Notes: generated by a model from the letters alone, not told the origin. A stretch of DNA of 64,000 nucleotides from Lachnospiraceae bacterium (GCA_017442585.1 JAFRZM010000011.1:1-64000); one strand, 5' to 3'; shown: positions 31,484 to 41,259, counted from the stretch's first letter. Numbers and translations are program-made.

Positions 31484-31521
31484 AAGAGTTCAGGATATTC
31501 GGCATATCTTGAACTCTTATT
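31484..31521. terminator. Hairpin between toxin locus and DUF1015 gene
   Basis: AAGAGTTCA(A/G)G-type stem with TGAACTCTT (31484-31492 with 31509-31517) and an inner pairing. On the minus strand it is followed by TATTTTTTCC, so it best stops leftward transcription. Confidence 0.55.
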
Positions 31522-31533
31522 TGATTTGGTGTA

Positions 31534-31562
31534 TTTACTTGCAAGAAACCTTGTGATACAAT
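31534..31562 (+). promoter_or_regulatory. Promoter of the DUF1015 gene
   Basis: TTTACT (31534-31539), 17 nt, TACAAT (31557-31562). The leader of about 105 nt contains CGTCTAAGA (31584-31592) pairing with TCTTAGACG (31622-31630). Confidence 0.5.
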
Positions 31563-31674
31563 TTAAATTGCTTGGACAAAATACGTCTAAGATGCGGAAA
31601 GCACTGAGTTTACGGGCACTGTCTTAGACGGATATATAATTTATTGGGATAAATAAGAAAGGAACGGTTTACTC

Positions 31675-32928
31675 ATGAACAACATTTTTAAACCAGCTAA
31701 CATTATGCTTCCAAAGGATGCCCCAATGGAGAAATGGGCAGTTATCGCATGCGATCAGTTCACATCCGATAATGAATACTGGAAGAGAGTAAGAAAGAAC
31801 GCAGAAGGTTCACCTTCAACAATCAACCTTGTACTTCCTGAAGCACTTCTTGGAACACCTGAAGAAGAAGCTCAGACAGCATTAATCAATAAGACAATGG
31901 CTGACTACATGGAGAAGGGTGTATTCACAACATATGAGAATTCATACATCTATGTTGAAAGAACAATGGAGAACGGTACAATCCGTAAAGGTCTCGTTGG
32001 TATGGTAGACCTTGAAGCATATGATTTCAATGTAGGTTCTACAGCAGATATAAGAGCAACAGAGAAGACAGTATTGGAGAGAATTCCACCGAGAGTTAAG
32101 GTTCGTAAGGATGCTCCTATCGAATTACCGCACATCATCATGCTTTGCGATGACCATGATAAGTGCTTAATCGAGCCAATCACAGCTAAGAAGAATTCAT
32201 TAAAGAAAGTATATGATTGCGACCTTATGGAAGGCGGCAACCATATCACAGGATACCTTGTAGACGGCGCTGACGCAGCTGAATTCGATAAGGTATTTGA
32301 AACATATTCAGCTAACGTAGGCAAGAAGTATGAAGGATTAAAGGGAACTCCAATGATCCTTGCTACAGGTGACGGAAACCACTCACTTGCTACAGCTAAG
32401 ACATGCTATGAAGAATTAAAGAAAGCAAATCCTGGCAAGGACCTTTCAAATCATCCTGCACGTTACGCACTTGTAGAACTCGAGAACATCCATGATGAGG
32501 CTCAGGTATTTGAGCCAATCCATAGAGTTATCTTCGGTGTTGACGGACATAAGGTACTTGATGACTGTAAGAAGGCAATCTGCGTAGGTAATGCAAATGA
32601 CGGTTTTGCAGTTAAGGTATACATCGGCAACGAATGCACAGAGATCTACCTTGATAAGAAGAAAGGTGAGCTTGCAGTAGGCGTTCTTCAGGTATGGTTA
32701 GATGATTACTTAAAGAAGAACGGCGGCGAGATCGATTACATCCATGATGATGACGCATTAATCGAGCTTGCTTCAAAGCCTGACTCAATCGGATTCTTAC
32801 TTCCTGCAATGGAAAAGAGCCAGCTCTTTAGAGGCGTTATCGCTGATGGAGCACTTCCTAGAAAGACATTCTCAATGGGTCACTCCCGTGAGAAGCGCTA
32901 CTATGTAGAGGCTAGAAAGATTAAATAG
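31675..32928 (+). CDS. DUF1015 family protein (SerK-related)
   Basis: A 417-residue cytoplasmic protein of the DUF1015 family, whose characterised relatives include an ADP-dependent serine kinase (SerK) and SbnI. Typical parts: IFKPANIMLPKD and WAVIACDQFTSDNEYWKRV near the start, GDGNHSLATAKTCYEEL (about residue 234, the conserved Asp-Gly-Asn-His), and SMGHSREKRYYVEARKI at the end. The activity in this organism is unknown. Codon use is that of a well-expressed gene (many C-ending codons), and GAAAGGAAC precedes the start. Monocistronic with its own terminator. Confidence 0.88.
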   Translation: MNNIFKPANIMLPKDAPMEKWAVIACDQFTSDNEYWKRVRKNAEGSPSTINLVLPEALLGTPEEEAQTALINKTMADYMEKGVFTTYENSYIYVERTMENGTIRKGLVGMVDLEAYDFNVGSTADIRATEKTVLERIPPRVKVRKDAPIELPHIIMLCDDHDKCLIEPITAKKNSLKKVYDCDLMEGGNHITGYLVDGADAAEFDKVFETYSANVGKKYEGLKGTPMILATGDGNHSLATAKTCYEELKKANPGKDLSNHPARYALVELENIHDEAQVFEPIHRVIFGVDGHKVLDDCKKAICVGNANDGFAVKVYIGNECTEIYLDKKKGELAVGVLQVWLDDYLKKNGGEIDYIHDDDALIELASKPDSIGFLLPAMEKSQLFRGVIADGALPRKTFSMGHSREKRYYVEARKIK

Positions 32929-32977
32929 GTAAAAGCTTTAAGCATTTTGCCAAACTTAAAAATTTATAGTATACTTA

Positions 32978-33009
32978 TTTGGCGGTCATTTATTGACCGC
33001 CAAATTTTC
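32978..33009 (+). terminator. Terminator after the DUF1015 gene
   Basis: TTTGGCGGTCA pairs with TGACCGCCAAA around a short loop, then TTTTCGG. Strong. Confidence 0.88.
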
Positions 33010-33040
33010 GGATTAAAGTATTCTAAGAACGGAGTATCAT

Positions 33041-34687
33041 ATGAAGTATTTAACACCAAAGCTTTTTGAATGTCTTAAAGATTACAAGAAAGAGCAGTTA
33101 ATTAAAGATATCATTTCCGGTATCATAGTCGCAATTATAGCACTCCCGCTTTCCATAGCACTTGCGATTGCATCGGGTGTAGGTCCTGAGCAGGGCTTAT
33201 ACACAGCAATAATCGCAGGCTTTTTCATTGCATTTTTCGGTGGAAGTAGAGTACAGATCGGTGGTCCGACCGCGGCATTCGTAGTTATAATCTACGGAAT
33301 TGTTACAAAGAACGGCGTCGACGGACTTATAGTTGCAACAATCATGGCCGGTATATTCTTAATCCTTATGGGAATCTTTAAATTTGGTTCTTTAATTAAG
33401 TATATTCCGTATACGATAACAACAGGTTTTACCTGCGGTATCGCGGTAACACTTTTTGTAGGTCAGCTTAAAGACTTCTTTGGGTTAAAGATGGAAAGTG
33501 TTCCGGCAGAGTTTTTAAATAAAGTAATAGCATATGGCAAGGCAGCAGGTACAATTAATATAACCGCAACGATAATAGGTCTTCTTGCAGTAGCCATAAT
33601 GCTTATCTGGCCTAAGGTTACGGATAAGATTCCGGGATCTTTAATTGCCATTATCGTTACAACACTTATAGTTTACTTTGCTAAATTAGACGTAAATACA
33701 ATAGGTTCCGTATTCGGTAAATTAAATAGTTCATTCCCAAGTTTCCACATTCCGAATGTATCATTTGACATGATAAAGGAACTCATCTCACCAGCACTTA
33801 CAATCGCAATTCTTGCAGGTATTGAGTCACTTTTATCAGCAGTAGTATCAGATGGTATGATCGGTGATACACATAAGTCAAATGCAGAACTTGTAGGACA
33901 GGGACTTGGTAATATCTTTTCCGGACTTTTCGGAGGAATCCCTGCAACAGGTGCTATAGCACGTACTGCAGCTAACGTAAGAAACGGTGGTAGAACACCG
34001 ATTGCGGGAATAGTTCATTCCATAACACTTACACTTATTTTAATCTTACTTATGCCGCTTGCATCACTTATTCCTATGACAACACTTGCGGCAGTGCTTC
34101 TTGTAGTTGCTGCTAACATGGCTGACTGGAAGGGATTTGCAAGACTTTGTAAGACAGCTCCAAAGAGCGATATATTGGTGCTTGTAGTGACATTTATCTT
34201 AACAGTATTCTTCGACCTTGTTGTAGCTATCGAGGTAGGTGTTGTAATGGCAGCACTTCTTTTCATGAAGCGCATGAGCGAGACTGCTACTGTTACAGGC
34301 TGGAGATATTTGGAAGAAGATGCGATAGAAGATGCAGGAACAGAAAACCTTATGGAATTAAACAAGGCCATAAGAGTATTCGAGATTAACGGACCTCTAT
34401 TCTTTGCGGCAGCAGATAAACTTATGGATATCGATGCAAAGCATTTTACTAAGGTTATAATAATAAGAATGCGTGCGGTACCTGCAATTGATGCATCTGC
34501 AATGAAGTATTTCCATGATCTTTATGATAAGGCGGTTAAGCGTGATATACGTCTTGTGTTCTCGCATGTAAATGCACAGCCGATGAAAGTTATGCAGAAG
34601 GACGGTTTTATCGACCTTGTCGGCAAGGAATACTTTAAGGCTAATATTAACGAAGCAATAGAGTGTGCCGAGAGCATAATCAAATAG
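33041..34687 (+). CDS. SulP-family inorganic anion transporter
   Basis: A 548-residue SLC26/SulP protein: about 12-14 helices (residues 20-415), including the signature region ASGVGPEQGLYTAIIAGFF and GGSRVQIGGPTAAFVV, then a cytoplasmic STAS domain (about 440-548, INGPLFFAAADKL, VPAIDASAMKYF). SulP proteins move sulfate, bicarbonate or other anions with H+ or Na+. The substrate cannot be assigned. Start at ATG 33041 after AACGGAG. Single-gene unit between two terminators. Confidence 0.92.
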   Translation: MKYLTPKLFECLKDYKKEQLIKDIISGIIVAIIALPLSIALAIASGVGPEQGLYTAIIAGFFIAFFGGSRVQIGGPTAAFVVIIYGIVTKNGVDGLIVATIMAGIFLILMGIFKFGSLIKYIPYTITTGFTCGIAVTLFVGQLKDFFGLKMESVPAEFLNKVIAYGKAAGTINITATIIGLLAVAIMLIWPKVTDKIPGSLIAIIVTTLIVYFAKLDVNTIGSVFGKLNSSFPSFHIPNVSFDMIKELISPALTIAILAGIESLLSAVVSDGMIGDTHKSNAELVGQGLGNIFSGLFGGIPATGAIARTAANVRNGGRTPIAGIVHSITLTLILILLMPLASLIPMTTLAAVLLVVAANMADWKGFARLCKTAPKSDILVLVVTFILTVFFDLVVAIEVGVVMAALLFMKRMSETATVTGWRYLEEDAIEDAGTENLMELNKAIRVFEINGPLFFAAADKLMDIDAKHFTKVIIIRMRAVPAIDASAMKYFHDLYDKAVKRDIRLVFSHVNAQPMKVMQKDGFIDLVGKEYFKANINEAIECAESIIK

Positions 34688-34721
34688 GCAACAGACGATA
34701 AAATTACGATAAATAATAAGA

Positions 34722-34762
34722 TGAGCAATGTGAGCGCAAATACTCGCATTGCTCTTTCTTTT
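34722..34762 (+). terminator. Terminator after the SulP gene
   Basis: GAGCAATG (34723-34730) pairs with CATTGCTC (34747-34754), with the inner arms partly paired, then TTTCTTTTG. Confidence 0.75.
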
Positions 34763-34763
34763 G

Positions 34764-34772
34764 TGCTATAAT
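34764..34772 (+). promoter_or_regulatory. Extended -10 promoter of the surface-polymer locus
   Basis: TGCTATAAT, an extended -10 element directly after the SulP terminator and about 34 bp before the deacetylase start; no good -35 is seen. Confidence 0.5.
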
Positions 34773-34805
34773 CAAGAAAGGTATGCCAATAAAGGGGGCA
34801 GCGAG

Positions 34806-35717
34806 TTGAAACTGAAGATTGCGAGTGCAATTTTAAGCATTTTATCGATTATAATAATTAGTTTATTTGCAATAGAATCTCATGAGAAAGACCCTGATAC
34901 TTTGACTTTAAAGTCTTATCATGAAGAGATAGAAAAGGCGCGTTTCATTGCCTTTAAGCAAAACAAGATAAGCATTCCGCCTACACCAGACGATGATGAC
35001 GATGAAGATTTAAGCGGATATAGCCATGAAGCTTATGGCTGGTCATTTAAGAGAATGAATGACCATAAGCCGTCCGGGAGTTATGCGGCTTTTGATATAT
35101 CGCCGTTTGATGCATATTATAGAAATGAGCATGTAAAGCCCGGTGACAAGGTTATATATCTTACTTTTGACTGCGGATATGAATACAAGCATTTAACCAA
35201 GACAATACTTGATATTTTAAAGGATAAATGTGTTAACGCAACTTTCTTTGTTACAAAGCAGTTCATTAAGACCGATTATGAGCTTTGCATCAGAATGAAA
35301 GATGAGGGACACATAATCGGTAATCATACAATGAATCATCCTAATCTTGCAAAAGTGGATGATGAGCGCTTTATACAGGAAGTACAGGGTCTTGATGATT
35401 ACCTTTATGAAAGAACGACGTATCATATCGATTCGTTCTTAAGACCGCCAGAGGGTGGATACAGTGAGTATTCACTTGCAAAGACCAAAGAGCTTGGTTA
35501 TACGACAATCTTTTGGAGTATAGCTTATCTTGATTATGATACGGAGAATCAGCCGGGTGCCGATTACGTATTGGAGCATATTAAGAAGTACCATCATAAC
35601 GGTGCGATAATCTTAATGCATGCAATTTCCGAATCGAATGTCGAGGCATTGCCTGATGTAATAGATTACTTATTAAGCGAAGGCTACAGATTCGGAACAT
35701 TAACAGAGTTTAAATAA
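34806..35717 (+). CDS. PdaA-like polysaccharide deacetylase
   Basis: A 303-residue exported enzyme. Residues 1-24 are a signal anchor (KIASAILSILSIIIISLFA). The NodB-type domain follows (about 110-300): YLTFDCGYEYKHL (motif 1 has Cys where most have Asp, as in PdaA), GNHTMNHPNLAK (zinc-binding His-x3-His), FLRPPEGGYSEY and LMHAISESN. PdaA enzymes de-N-acetylate muramic acid on the way to muramic lactam, or trim wall glycans. I chose the TTG at 34806, which follows AAAGGGGGCAGCGAG; no ATG with a ribosome site exists upstream. It heads the surface-polymer gene run. Confidence 0.85.
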   Translation: MKLKIASAILSILSIIIISLFAIESHEKDPDTLTLKSYHEEIEKARFIAFKQNKISIPPTPDDDDDEDLSGYSHEAYGWSFKRMNDHKPSGSYAAFDISPFDAYYRNEHVKPGDKVIYLTFDCGYEYKHLTKTILDILKDKCVNATFFVTKQFIKTDYELCIRMKDEGHIIGNHTMNHPNLAKVDDERFIQEVQGLDDYLYERTTYHIDSFLRPPEGGYSEYSLAKTKELGYTTIFWSIAYLDYDTENQPGADYVLEHIKKYHHNGAIILMHAISESNVEALPDVIDYLLSEGYRFGTLTEFK

Positions 35718-35729
35718 CGGAGTAATAAT

Positions 35730-36533
35730 ATGTTTAAAGCGATCAAGTATGTAATATCGGAGAATGTCGGTAATCTTTACAGAATATTTACGATATCAAA
35801 ATATACGATAACTGCGGATATACATGATTCAAAGCTTGGACTTTTTTGGAATTTCGCAAATCCTTTAATCCAGGTTATGACGTACTGGTTCTTATTCGGA
35901 ATCGTATTTCAAAGAAAAGCGGTCGGAGATATACCGTATCTTCCGTGGATGCTTACCGGTATGGCTGTGTGGTTTTTCCTAAGTCCATGTATCACAAACG
36001 GATGTAATGCGATATTCCAAAAGGCGGGAGTCATCTCCAAGATGAAATTCCCGGTGTCGATATTGCCTGCGACGGTCATATTCGTGGAATTTTTCAACCA
36101 CATATGTTTTATGATAATAACGATAATCGGCCTTTTACTTTTTGGCTTTTATCCGAGCATTTACTGGTTGGAACTTATCTATTACATGGCGGCGGCAATA
36201 CTTTTTGCGATATCGCTTGCGCTTGTGATGTCGGTATTAAATATGATTGCGAGAGACGTAAGAAAGTTCGTTCTCGCGATAATGAGGCTTTTACTTTATC
36301 TGACTCCGATTTTATGGGATATCAAAACACTTCCGAAAAACTTACAGTTTATCATGAAGTGCAACCCGATATTCTATATCGTAACGGGTTACAGGGATTG
36401 CTTCTTCTATCACAGAGGAATACTTTTCTATCACAAGCAGATGGCGTTATTCTTTGCAATAACCTTAACGCTTTTTGCGATAGGAAGTACGCTTATGTAT
36501 AGATTTAAGACGCGTTTCATAGATCTTTTGTAA
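35730..36533 (+). CDS. tagG: Polysaccharide/teichoic acid ABC exporter permease
   Basis: A 267-residue ABC-2 type permease with six helices (AAILFAISLALVMSVLNMI, LLLYLTPILWDI). SKLGLFWNFANPLIQVMTYW near residue 35 and the C-terminal FKTRFIDLL are typical of TagG/RfbA/Wzm-like polymer exporters. It forms the membrane channel with the ATPase encoded next. With TagD and CDP-glycerol transferases following, a teichoic-acid-like polymer is the likely cargo. Starts 12 bp after the deacetylase. Confidence 0.88.
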   Translation: MFKAIKYVISENVGNLYRIFTISKYTITADIHDSKLGLFWNFANPLIQVMTYWFLFGIVFQRKAVGDIPYLPWMLTGMAVWFFLSPCITNGCNAIFQKAGVISKMKFPVSILPATVIFVEFFNHICFMIITIIGLLLFGFYPSIYWLELIYYMAAAILFAISLALVMSVLNMIARDVRKFVLAIMRLLLYLTPILWDIKTLPKNLQFIMKCNPIFYIVTGYRDCFFYHRGILFYHKQMALFFAITLTLFAIGSTLMYRFKTRFIDLL

Positions 36534-36576
36534 TACCAGGCAAAAGCACATAACCTTTAAACATAGGAGAATTTAA

Positions 36577-37404
36577 GTGTTAGAAGATATACTTTACGAC
36601 AATAACGAATATGCGGTAATATTCGACAACGTATCAAAGATATATAGACTTAACGATAAAGGTCATAAGACACCAAGGGATTTCTATGCCCTTAGAGATG
36701 TGTCGTTTAAGATTAAGAAGGGTGAGGTTTGTGGACTTTTAGGAATTAACGGTTCGGGAAAGTCGACGCTTTCGATGATTCTAGCCGGTATTCAGTCACC
36801 ATCTAAAGGTACAGTTACAATTAACGGTCATCAAGAGATGGTAGCAATACAGGCAGGTTTAAACGGACAGCTTACGGGATATGAGAATATCGATTATAAG
36901 GGTGCGCTTTTAGGCCTTTCAAAGAATAAGATTAAAGAGATAAAGGATGTTGTGTGCGAGTTTTCCGAAATCGGAGAATTCTTAGACCAGCCGGTTAAAA
37001 AGTATTCGTCCGGTATGAAGAGCCGTCTCGGATTTTCAATATCGCTCGCGCTTGATCCTGATATTTACATAATTGATGAGGCACTATCTGTAGGTGATAA
37101 AGCATTTGCGGACAAGTGTCTTGATAAGATGAATGAGCTTAAGAATAACAGCAAGAAGACGATAATCTTTATTTCTCATTCATTGCAGCAGTCAAGATCA
37201 TTTTGCGATACAGCTATTTGGCTTGACGGCGGTAAGGTTCGAAGAATGGGACCTATGGATATAATATGCCATAATTATTCGTATTATATACATTATTATC
37301 AGGACCTTAGTCCGGAGGGTAAGAAAAAAGAGAATCAGTCACGATTCGATGCAAGAGTGGAAGAAGTTAAAAGAAAGGGTTTACATAGTATTTTCAGGGG
37401 GTAG
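36577..37404 (+). CDS. tagH: Polysaccharide/teichoic acid ABC exporter ATPase
   Basis: A 275-residue ATPase of the TagH/Wzt group: Walker A GINGSGKST (about residue 58), signature KYSSGMKSRLGFSISLA, Walker B IYIIDEALSVGD, H-loop FISHSL. The extra N-terminal strand (YAVIFDNVSKIYRLND) and the CDTAIWLDGGKVRRMG ending are the usual ones for this branch. It lacks the long C-terminal carbohydrate-binding domain of some Wzt. GTG start at 36577 after AGGAGAATTTAA. Stop overlaps the tagD frame. Confidence 0.88.
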   Translation: MLEDILYDNNEYAVIFDNVSKIYRLNDKGHKTPRDFYALRDVSFKIKKGEVCGLLGINGSGKSTLSMILAGIQSPSKGTVTINGHQEMVAIQAGLNGQLTGYENIDYKGALLGLSKNKIKEIKDVVCEFSEIGEFLDQPVKKYSSGMKSRLGFSISLALDPDIYIIDEALSVGDKAFADKCLDKMNELKNNSKKTIIFISHSLQQSRSFCDTAIWLDGGKVRRMGPMDIICHNYSYYIHYYQDLSPEGKKKENQSRFDARVEEVKRKGLHSIFRG

Positions 37405-37409
37405 TGGTT

Positions 37410-37811
37410 GTGAAGAAGGTAATTACTTATGGAACGTTTGATCTTTTCCATATAGGACATTTAAATCTCCTTCGTCGTGCGAAGGAACTTGGTGATTACT
37501 TAATAGTTGCGGTATCGACAGACAGATTTAATCTTGAGGAAAAAGGTAAAGTCTGTGCGATTACGGATAAAGACCGTATGGAAATTGTTCGTGCAATCCG
37601 TTACGTTGATGAAGTAATCCCGGAAGATTCTTGGGATCAGAAGGTTAAAGACTGCAAGAAGTATGATATCGACGTATTTGTAATGGGCGATGATTGGAAA
37701 GGAAAGTTTGACTTCCTTAAAGACGAAGGTGTGGAAGTTGTATATCTTCCTCGTACCGAAGGAATATCATCGACAAAGATTAAGAAGGATTTAAAGGAAC
37801 CTAAGGCATAG
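37410..37811 (+). CDS. tagD: Glycerol-3-phosphate cytidylyltransferase
   Basis: A 133-residue enzyme that makes CDP-glycerol from glycerol 3-phosphate and CTP, the donor for glycerophosphate polymers. The HxGH site (TYGTFDLFHIGHLNLLRRA, H14 and H17) and the C-terminal RTEGISSTKIKKDL motif are complete, and the length matches TagD/TarD. GTG at 37410 follows AGGGGGTAGTGGTT; a GTG at 37404 overlapping the previous stop is the alternative. It supplies the three glycerophosphotransferases downstream. Confidence 0.93.
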   Translation: MKKVITYGTFDLFHIGHLNLLRRAKELGDYLIVAVSTDRFNLEEKGKVCAITDKDRMEIVRAIRYVDEVIPEDSWDQKVKDCKKYDIDVFVMGDDWKGKFDFLKDEGVEVVYLPRTEGISSTKIKKDLKEPKA

Positions 37812-37814
37812 AAT

Positions 37815-38921
37815 ATGAAAGTCGGAGTAGTAACATTTCACAGTGCGTTAAATTATGGTGCCTGTCTTCAGACAATGGCATTACAAAAAGCTTTATTAAA
37901 TATGGGCGTGGAGCCTTATGTCATTAATTATCATTCGCCTGTGATAGACAGACTCTACGATCCGATCAGGAAAAAGAACCCGGTTTTACATGCACTAAAG
38001 ACGGTAAAGGTGGGCTTTACAAAGCCGTATCATTTAAGAAGAATCAAGAAGTATAAGTCTTTTTTCAGAGAGTATTATAATCTTTACGGTGATTACAAAT
38101 CTGTAAATCAAATGACGGATATTGATTTGGATGCCTTTATTACAGGTTCCGATCAGGTATTTAATGTAGAGCATACAGACGGTATAGATCCTGCCTTTTT
38201 CCTCGATTTTGTGCATGACAAAAGAACGAAACTTTCATATGCGGCATCACTTGGAGGCGACAGCTTCCGTGATGAAGATAAGGAAGTAATAAAGAAATAC
38301 TTAAGTGATTTTGATGCTATCTCTGTAAGAGAAGAAGGAGCGTCGTCTGCGGTACAGGAACTTACGGATAAAAAAGTCGAAGTAGTTCCCGACCCAACAT
38401 TTCTTTTAGAAAAAAACGATTACGCAGGTTTGAAGAAACCGTGCAGACTTAAGGGTACCAATGACGGACGATATATTCTGGTTTACATGATGGAGAAAAA
38501 TGAAGAGCTTATAGCTCTTGCAAATAAGATTTCAAAAGAAACAGGGCTTCCTATCGCACAGCGTTCATATGAAAAGATATTTGATAATGAGACAGAGCTT
38601 TTATACGAGCATGATCCAGCAGAGTTTTTGTCTGTTATAGAAAATGCAGAGTTTGTGCTTACAAATTCGTTCCACGGAACCGCACTTTCCGCAATCTTCG
38701 AGAAGCCGTTCCTTTCAATGCTTCATTCGACGACGGGGCTTAGAGTTACGGATCTTTTGAAGAAATTAGGTCTTGAAGATCATATTTTATATAACGCGAA
38801 CGAATTTAAAGGACTTGAATCGTTTAATATAAGGGACGTCAATAGTTTAAGACAAAAAAAAGAAGAGCTTAAAGAAAAAGGACTTAAGTTTTTGAAAGAG
38901 TCTTTAAACGTGGGGATTTAA
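37815..38921 (+). CDS. Polysaccharide pyruvyl transferase family protein
   Basis: A 368-residue protein: VGVVTFHSALNYGACLQTMA at the N-terminus, FITGSDQVFN (about 112), SYAASLGGDSF, DAISVREEGA, then EFVLTNSFHGTALSAIFEKPF (about 275). These are the motifs of the pyruvyltransferase (CsaB/WcaK) family, which put pyruvate ketals on surface sugars, using phosphoenolpyruvate. In this locus it probably modifies a sugar of the glycopolymer. It starts 3 bp after tagD. Confidence 0.88.
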   Translation: MKVGVVTFHSALNYGACLQTMALQKALLNMGVEPYVINYHSPVIDRLYDPIRKKNPVLHALKTVKVGFTKPYHLRRIKKYKSFFREYYNLYGDYKSVNQMTDIDLDAFITGSDQVFNVEHTDGIDPAFFLDFVHDKRTKLSYAASLGGDSFRDEDKEVIKKYLSDFDAISVREEGASSAVQELTDKKVEVVPDPTFLLEKNDYAGLKKPCRLKGTNDGRYILVYMMEKNEELIALANKISKETGLPIAQRSYEKIFDNETELLYEHDPAEFLSVIENAEFVLTNSFHGTALSAIFEKPFLSMLHSTTGLRVTDLLKKLGLEDHILYNANEFKGLESFNIRDVNSLRQKKEELKEKGLKFLKESLNVGI

Positions 38922-38923
38922 AA

Positions 38924-40099
38924 GTGAAGATACTTAGAATTCTTAAAAAAATAGCAGAAGTCATAATTACGGTATTATACAGAGTATTGGCATTTATCTT
39001 ACCGGTAAAGTCTAATAGAATACTGTTTGTGGCTTTCCACGGTCGCGGAGTTCTTGATAATCCGAAGGCTATATATGAGTACATGAAAGAGCGCCCGGAA
39101 TATGAGGGCTATGAGCTTATTTTTGTATTAAATAAGCCTGTTAATGGTGTTAGGTCGGTAAAGTATTTATCACTTCCGTTTTTTGTAAAGGCTGCGACAT
39201 CAAAGTATTGGTTTTTTAACTGCAAAATGCCGGCATTTCTTTATAAGAAGAAAAATCAGGTTTATCTTCAGACATGGCACGGAACACCGCTTAAACGACT
39301 TGGTCACGATATAGTTGTAGATAACGGACAGCTCATATCACGTAGCGGTTTAACTGCAGATAAAAGAAATAAAGCATACGACGATGATGTTAAAAAGTAT
39401 GATTATATGATTTCGCCGAATGAGTTTAGTACGAATTGTTTTCAGTCTGCATTTGGTGTTAGTCGTGAAAAACTTATAGAGACGGGCTATCCTAGAAATG
39501 ATATTCTTTCAAATGCAACGAAAGAATACGTTGATGCAATAAAGAAGCGCCTTAATATAGCGCCGAATAAAAAGATAATCTTTTACGCACCGACTTTCCG
39601 CGATAATGCATTTAATGTAAGCGGATATACTTTTAAGCTTGAAGTTGATTTCGAAAAATGGAAAAAGCTTCTTGGCGACGATTATGTGGTGCTTTTTAAG
39701 CCACACTATTTAATAGTTACAGACTTTAAAGAAACTCTTGAGACCAAGGATTTCGTTAAGTTTATCGACCCGACAGAGGACATAAATGATTTGTATCTGG
39801 TTGCGGATATGCTTGTAACCGATTATTCATCCGTATTCTTTGATTATGCGATTCTGAATCGTCCGATTTATTTTTACATGTATGATATTAAAGAGTACGA
39901 GAATGTCTTACGGGGATTCTATCTCGATATTAATAAAGACCTTCCGGGTAAGATTTACGTGGATGAAAACTCGCTTATTGATGCGATTAGGCGTAACGAG
40001 TTTGATAAAGAGAAAATGGATGAATTCAGAAAGCGTTTTGTTTATCTTGAAGACGGAAATGCAACAAAGCGCGTGCTTGATATAGTGCTTGAAAAGTAA
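38924..40099 (+). CDS. CDP-glycerol glycerophosphotransferase
   Basis: A 391-residue TagB/TagF-like enzyme that transfers glycerol phosphate from CDP-glycerol onto a lipid-linked acceptor. Motifs: QTWHGTPLKRLGHD (about residues 117-130), GYPRNDIL, FYAPTFRDN, LFKPHY (H about 261), and VTDYSSVFFDYA (about 299). A short hydrophobic N-terminus (IAEVIITVLYRVLAFILP) should dock it on the membrane. GTG at 38924 follows the preceding stop by 2 nt. First of three such genes in tandem. Confidence 0.92.
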   Translation: MKILRILKKIAEVIITVLYRVLAFILPVKSNRILFVAFHGRGVLDNPKAIYEYMKERPEYEGYELIFVLNKPVNGVRSVKYLSLPFFVKAATSKYWFFNCKMPAFLYKKKNQVYLQTWHGTPLKRLGHDIVVDNGQLISRSGLTADKRNKAYDDDVKKYDYMISPNEFSTNCFQSAFGVSREKLIETGYPRNDILSNATKEYVDAIKKRLNIAPNKKIIFYAPTFRDNAFNVSGYTFKLEVDFEKWKKLLGDDYVVLFKPHYLIVTDFKETLETKDFVKFIDPTEDINDLYLVADMLVTDYSSVFFDYAILNRPIYFYMYDIKEYENVLRGFYLDINKDLPGKIYVDENSLIDAIRRNEFDKEKMDEFRKRFVYLEDGNATKRVLDIVLEK

Positions 40100-40145
40100 T
40101 CCGGAATAATAGAACGATAAAGAATAAAACTACAGGGAATTACGT

Positions 40146-41255
40146 ATGAAGGGTAAAATACTGATCTTAAATATAATACTTGGTATTTTAAGGCCTTTTG
40201 CCTATATGCAAAGGGTAAAGTCTAACCGTATACTCTTTATATCCCTGGAAAGCGATAAGCTTGAAGGTAACTTCAAACTTATAGCGGACAGCCTCAATAG
40301 AAATAAATACGACGTAAGATTCAACCTTGTAAAATTTAATAAGAACATCGCAGGGTATGCGAAGTACTTCTTTAATTGCATAAAGCAGTTATTTCTTGTT
40401 AACAGCTCAGCGCTTATCATGATTGATTTTAATAATTATATCTGTGCAAACTATAAGCGCCCTGAGGTCAAAGTTTTCGAACTCTGGCACGCAAGTGGAT
40501 GTATTAAGAAGTTCGGTAATGAGACGGACAGAGATTACAAAGTTAAAAACTATGATTATGTTTTATCTGCCGCAGATGCATTTAAGCCTTTTTTCGCAAA
40601 GGCATTTAACGTAAAAGAAGATGATGTAATGTCGCTTGGTATTCCGATAACGGATGAGTTCTTTGATGAGAATAGAAAGAATAATGCGATAAACCGTCTT
40701 AATATGACATATCCTATTAAAGGTAAAAAGGTTATCCTTTATGCACCGACATTCCGTGGACGCTTAATGAAAGGCTTTAAGGGAGAGTATTTGGATGTGG
40801 ATTCGGTAAGTACTGCACTTGGAGATGATTATGTAATTCTTTACAAAATGCATCCTTTGATGAAAGATTACGTGCTTTTGGATAAGAATAACAAGAATGT
40901 GGTAAATGTAAGTCACGAAGACTTAACGGACCTTTTCTTTGTAACGGATATTTTGATTTCCGATTATTCTGCGCTTATATTTGATTTCTCGGTATTTGAT
41001 AAGCCGATAGTGCTTTTTGCGCCGGATATTGAAGAATACAGAAGTGATACCGGACTTTTCCTTGATTACGAAAACGAGATGCCGGGTCCTATAGTAAAGA
41101 CGAAAGATGAGCTTATATCTGTATTAAAAGGATATGAGTTTGATGAAATAAAAAGACAAAAGATAAGAGATTTTAAAGAAAAGTATGCTGCGAAAACAGA
41201 CGGCAATTCTTTAAAACGTGTAGTAACCTTTATTGATAGTATCATGAAAGGATAA
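40146..41255 (+). CDS. CDP-glycerol glycerophosphotransferase, variant
   Basis: A 369-residue homologue of the preceding gene. The acceptor/donor motif reads ELWHASGCIKKFG (about 111-124) in place of WHGTP, as in polymer-elongating or TarF/TarL-like branches. YAPTFRGRLMKGF, MHPLM and LISDYSALIFDFS (about 275) follow. It has a basic/hydrophobic N-terminal membrane-docking segment. The motif difference suggests a different acceptor from the first enzyme. It starts 46 bp after the preceding gene. Confidence 0.9.
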   Translation: MKGKILILNIILGILRPFAYMQRVKSNRILFISLESDKLEGNFKLIADSLNRNKYDVRFNLVKFNKNIAGYAKYFFNCIKQLFLVNSSALIMIDFNNYICANYKRPEVKVFELWHASGCIKKFGNETDRDYKVKNYDYVLSAADAFKPFFAKAFNVKEDDVMSLGIPITDEFFDENRKNNAINRLNMTYPIKGKKVILYAPTFRGRLMKGFKGEYLDVDSVSTALGDDYVILYKMHPLMKDYVLLDKNNKNVVNVSHEDLTDLFFVTDILISDYSALIFDFSVFDKPIVLFAPDIEEYRSDTGLFLDYENEMPGPIVKTKDELISVLKGYEFDEIKRQKIRDFKEKYAAKTDGNSLKRVVTFIDSIMKG

Positions 41256-41259
41256 ATGT

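Noticed and set aside
40146..41255. Loss of function in the second glycerophosphotransferase because WHGTP is WHASG
   Set aside because: The histidine and the downstream SDYSA motif are kept, and a WHA(S/A/C)G form is normal in other branches of the family.
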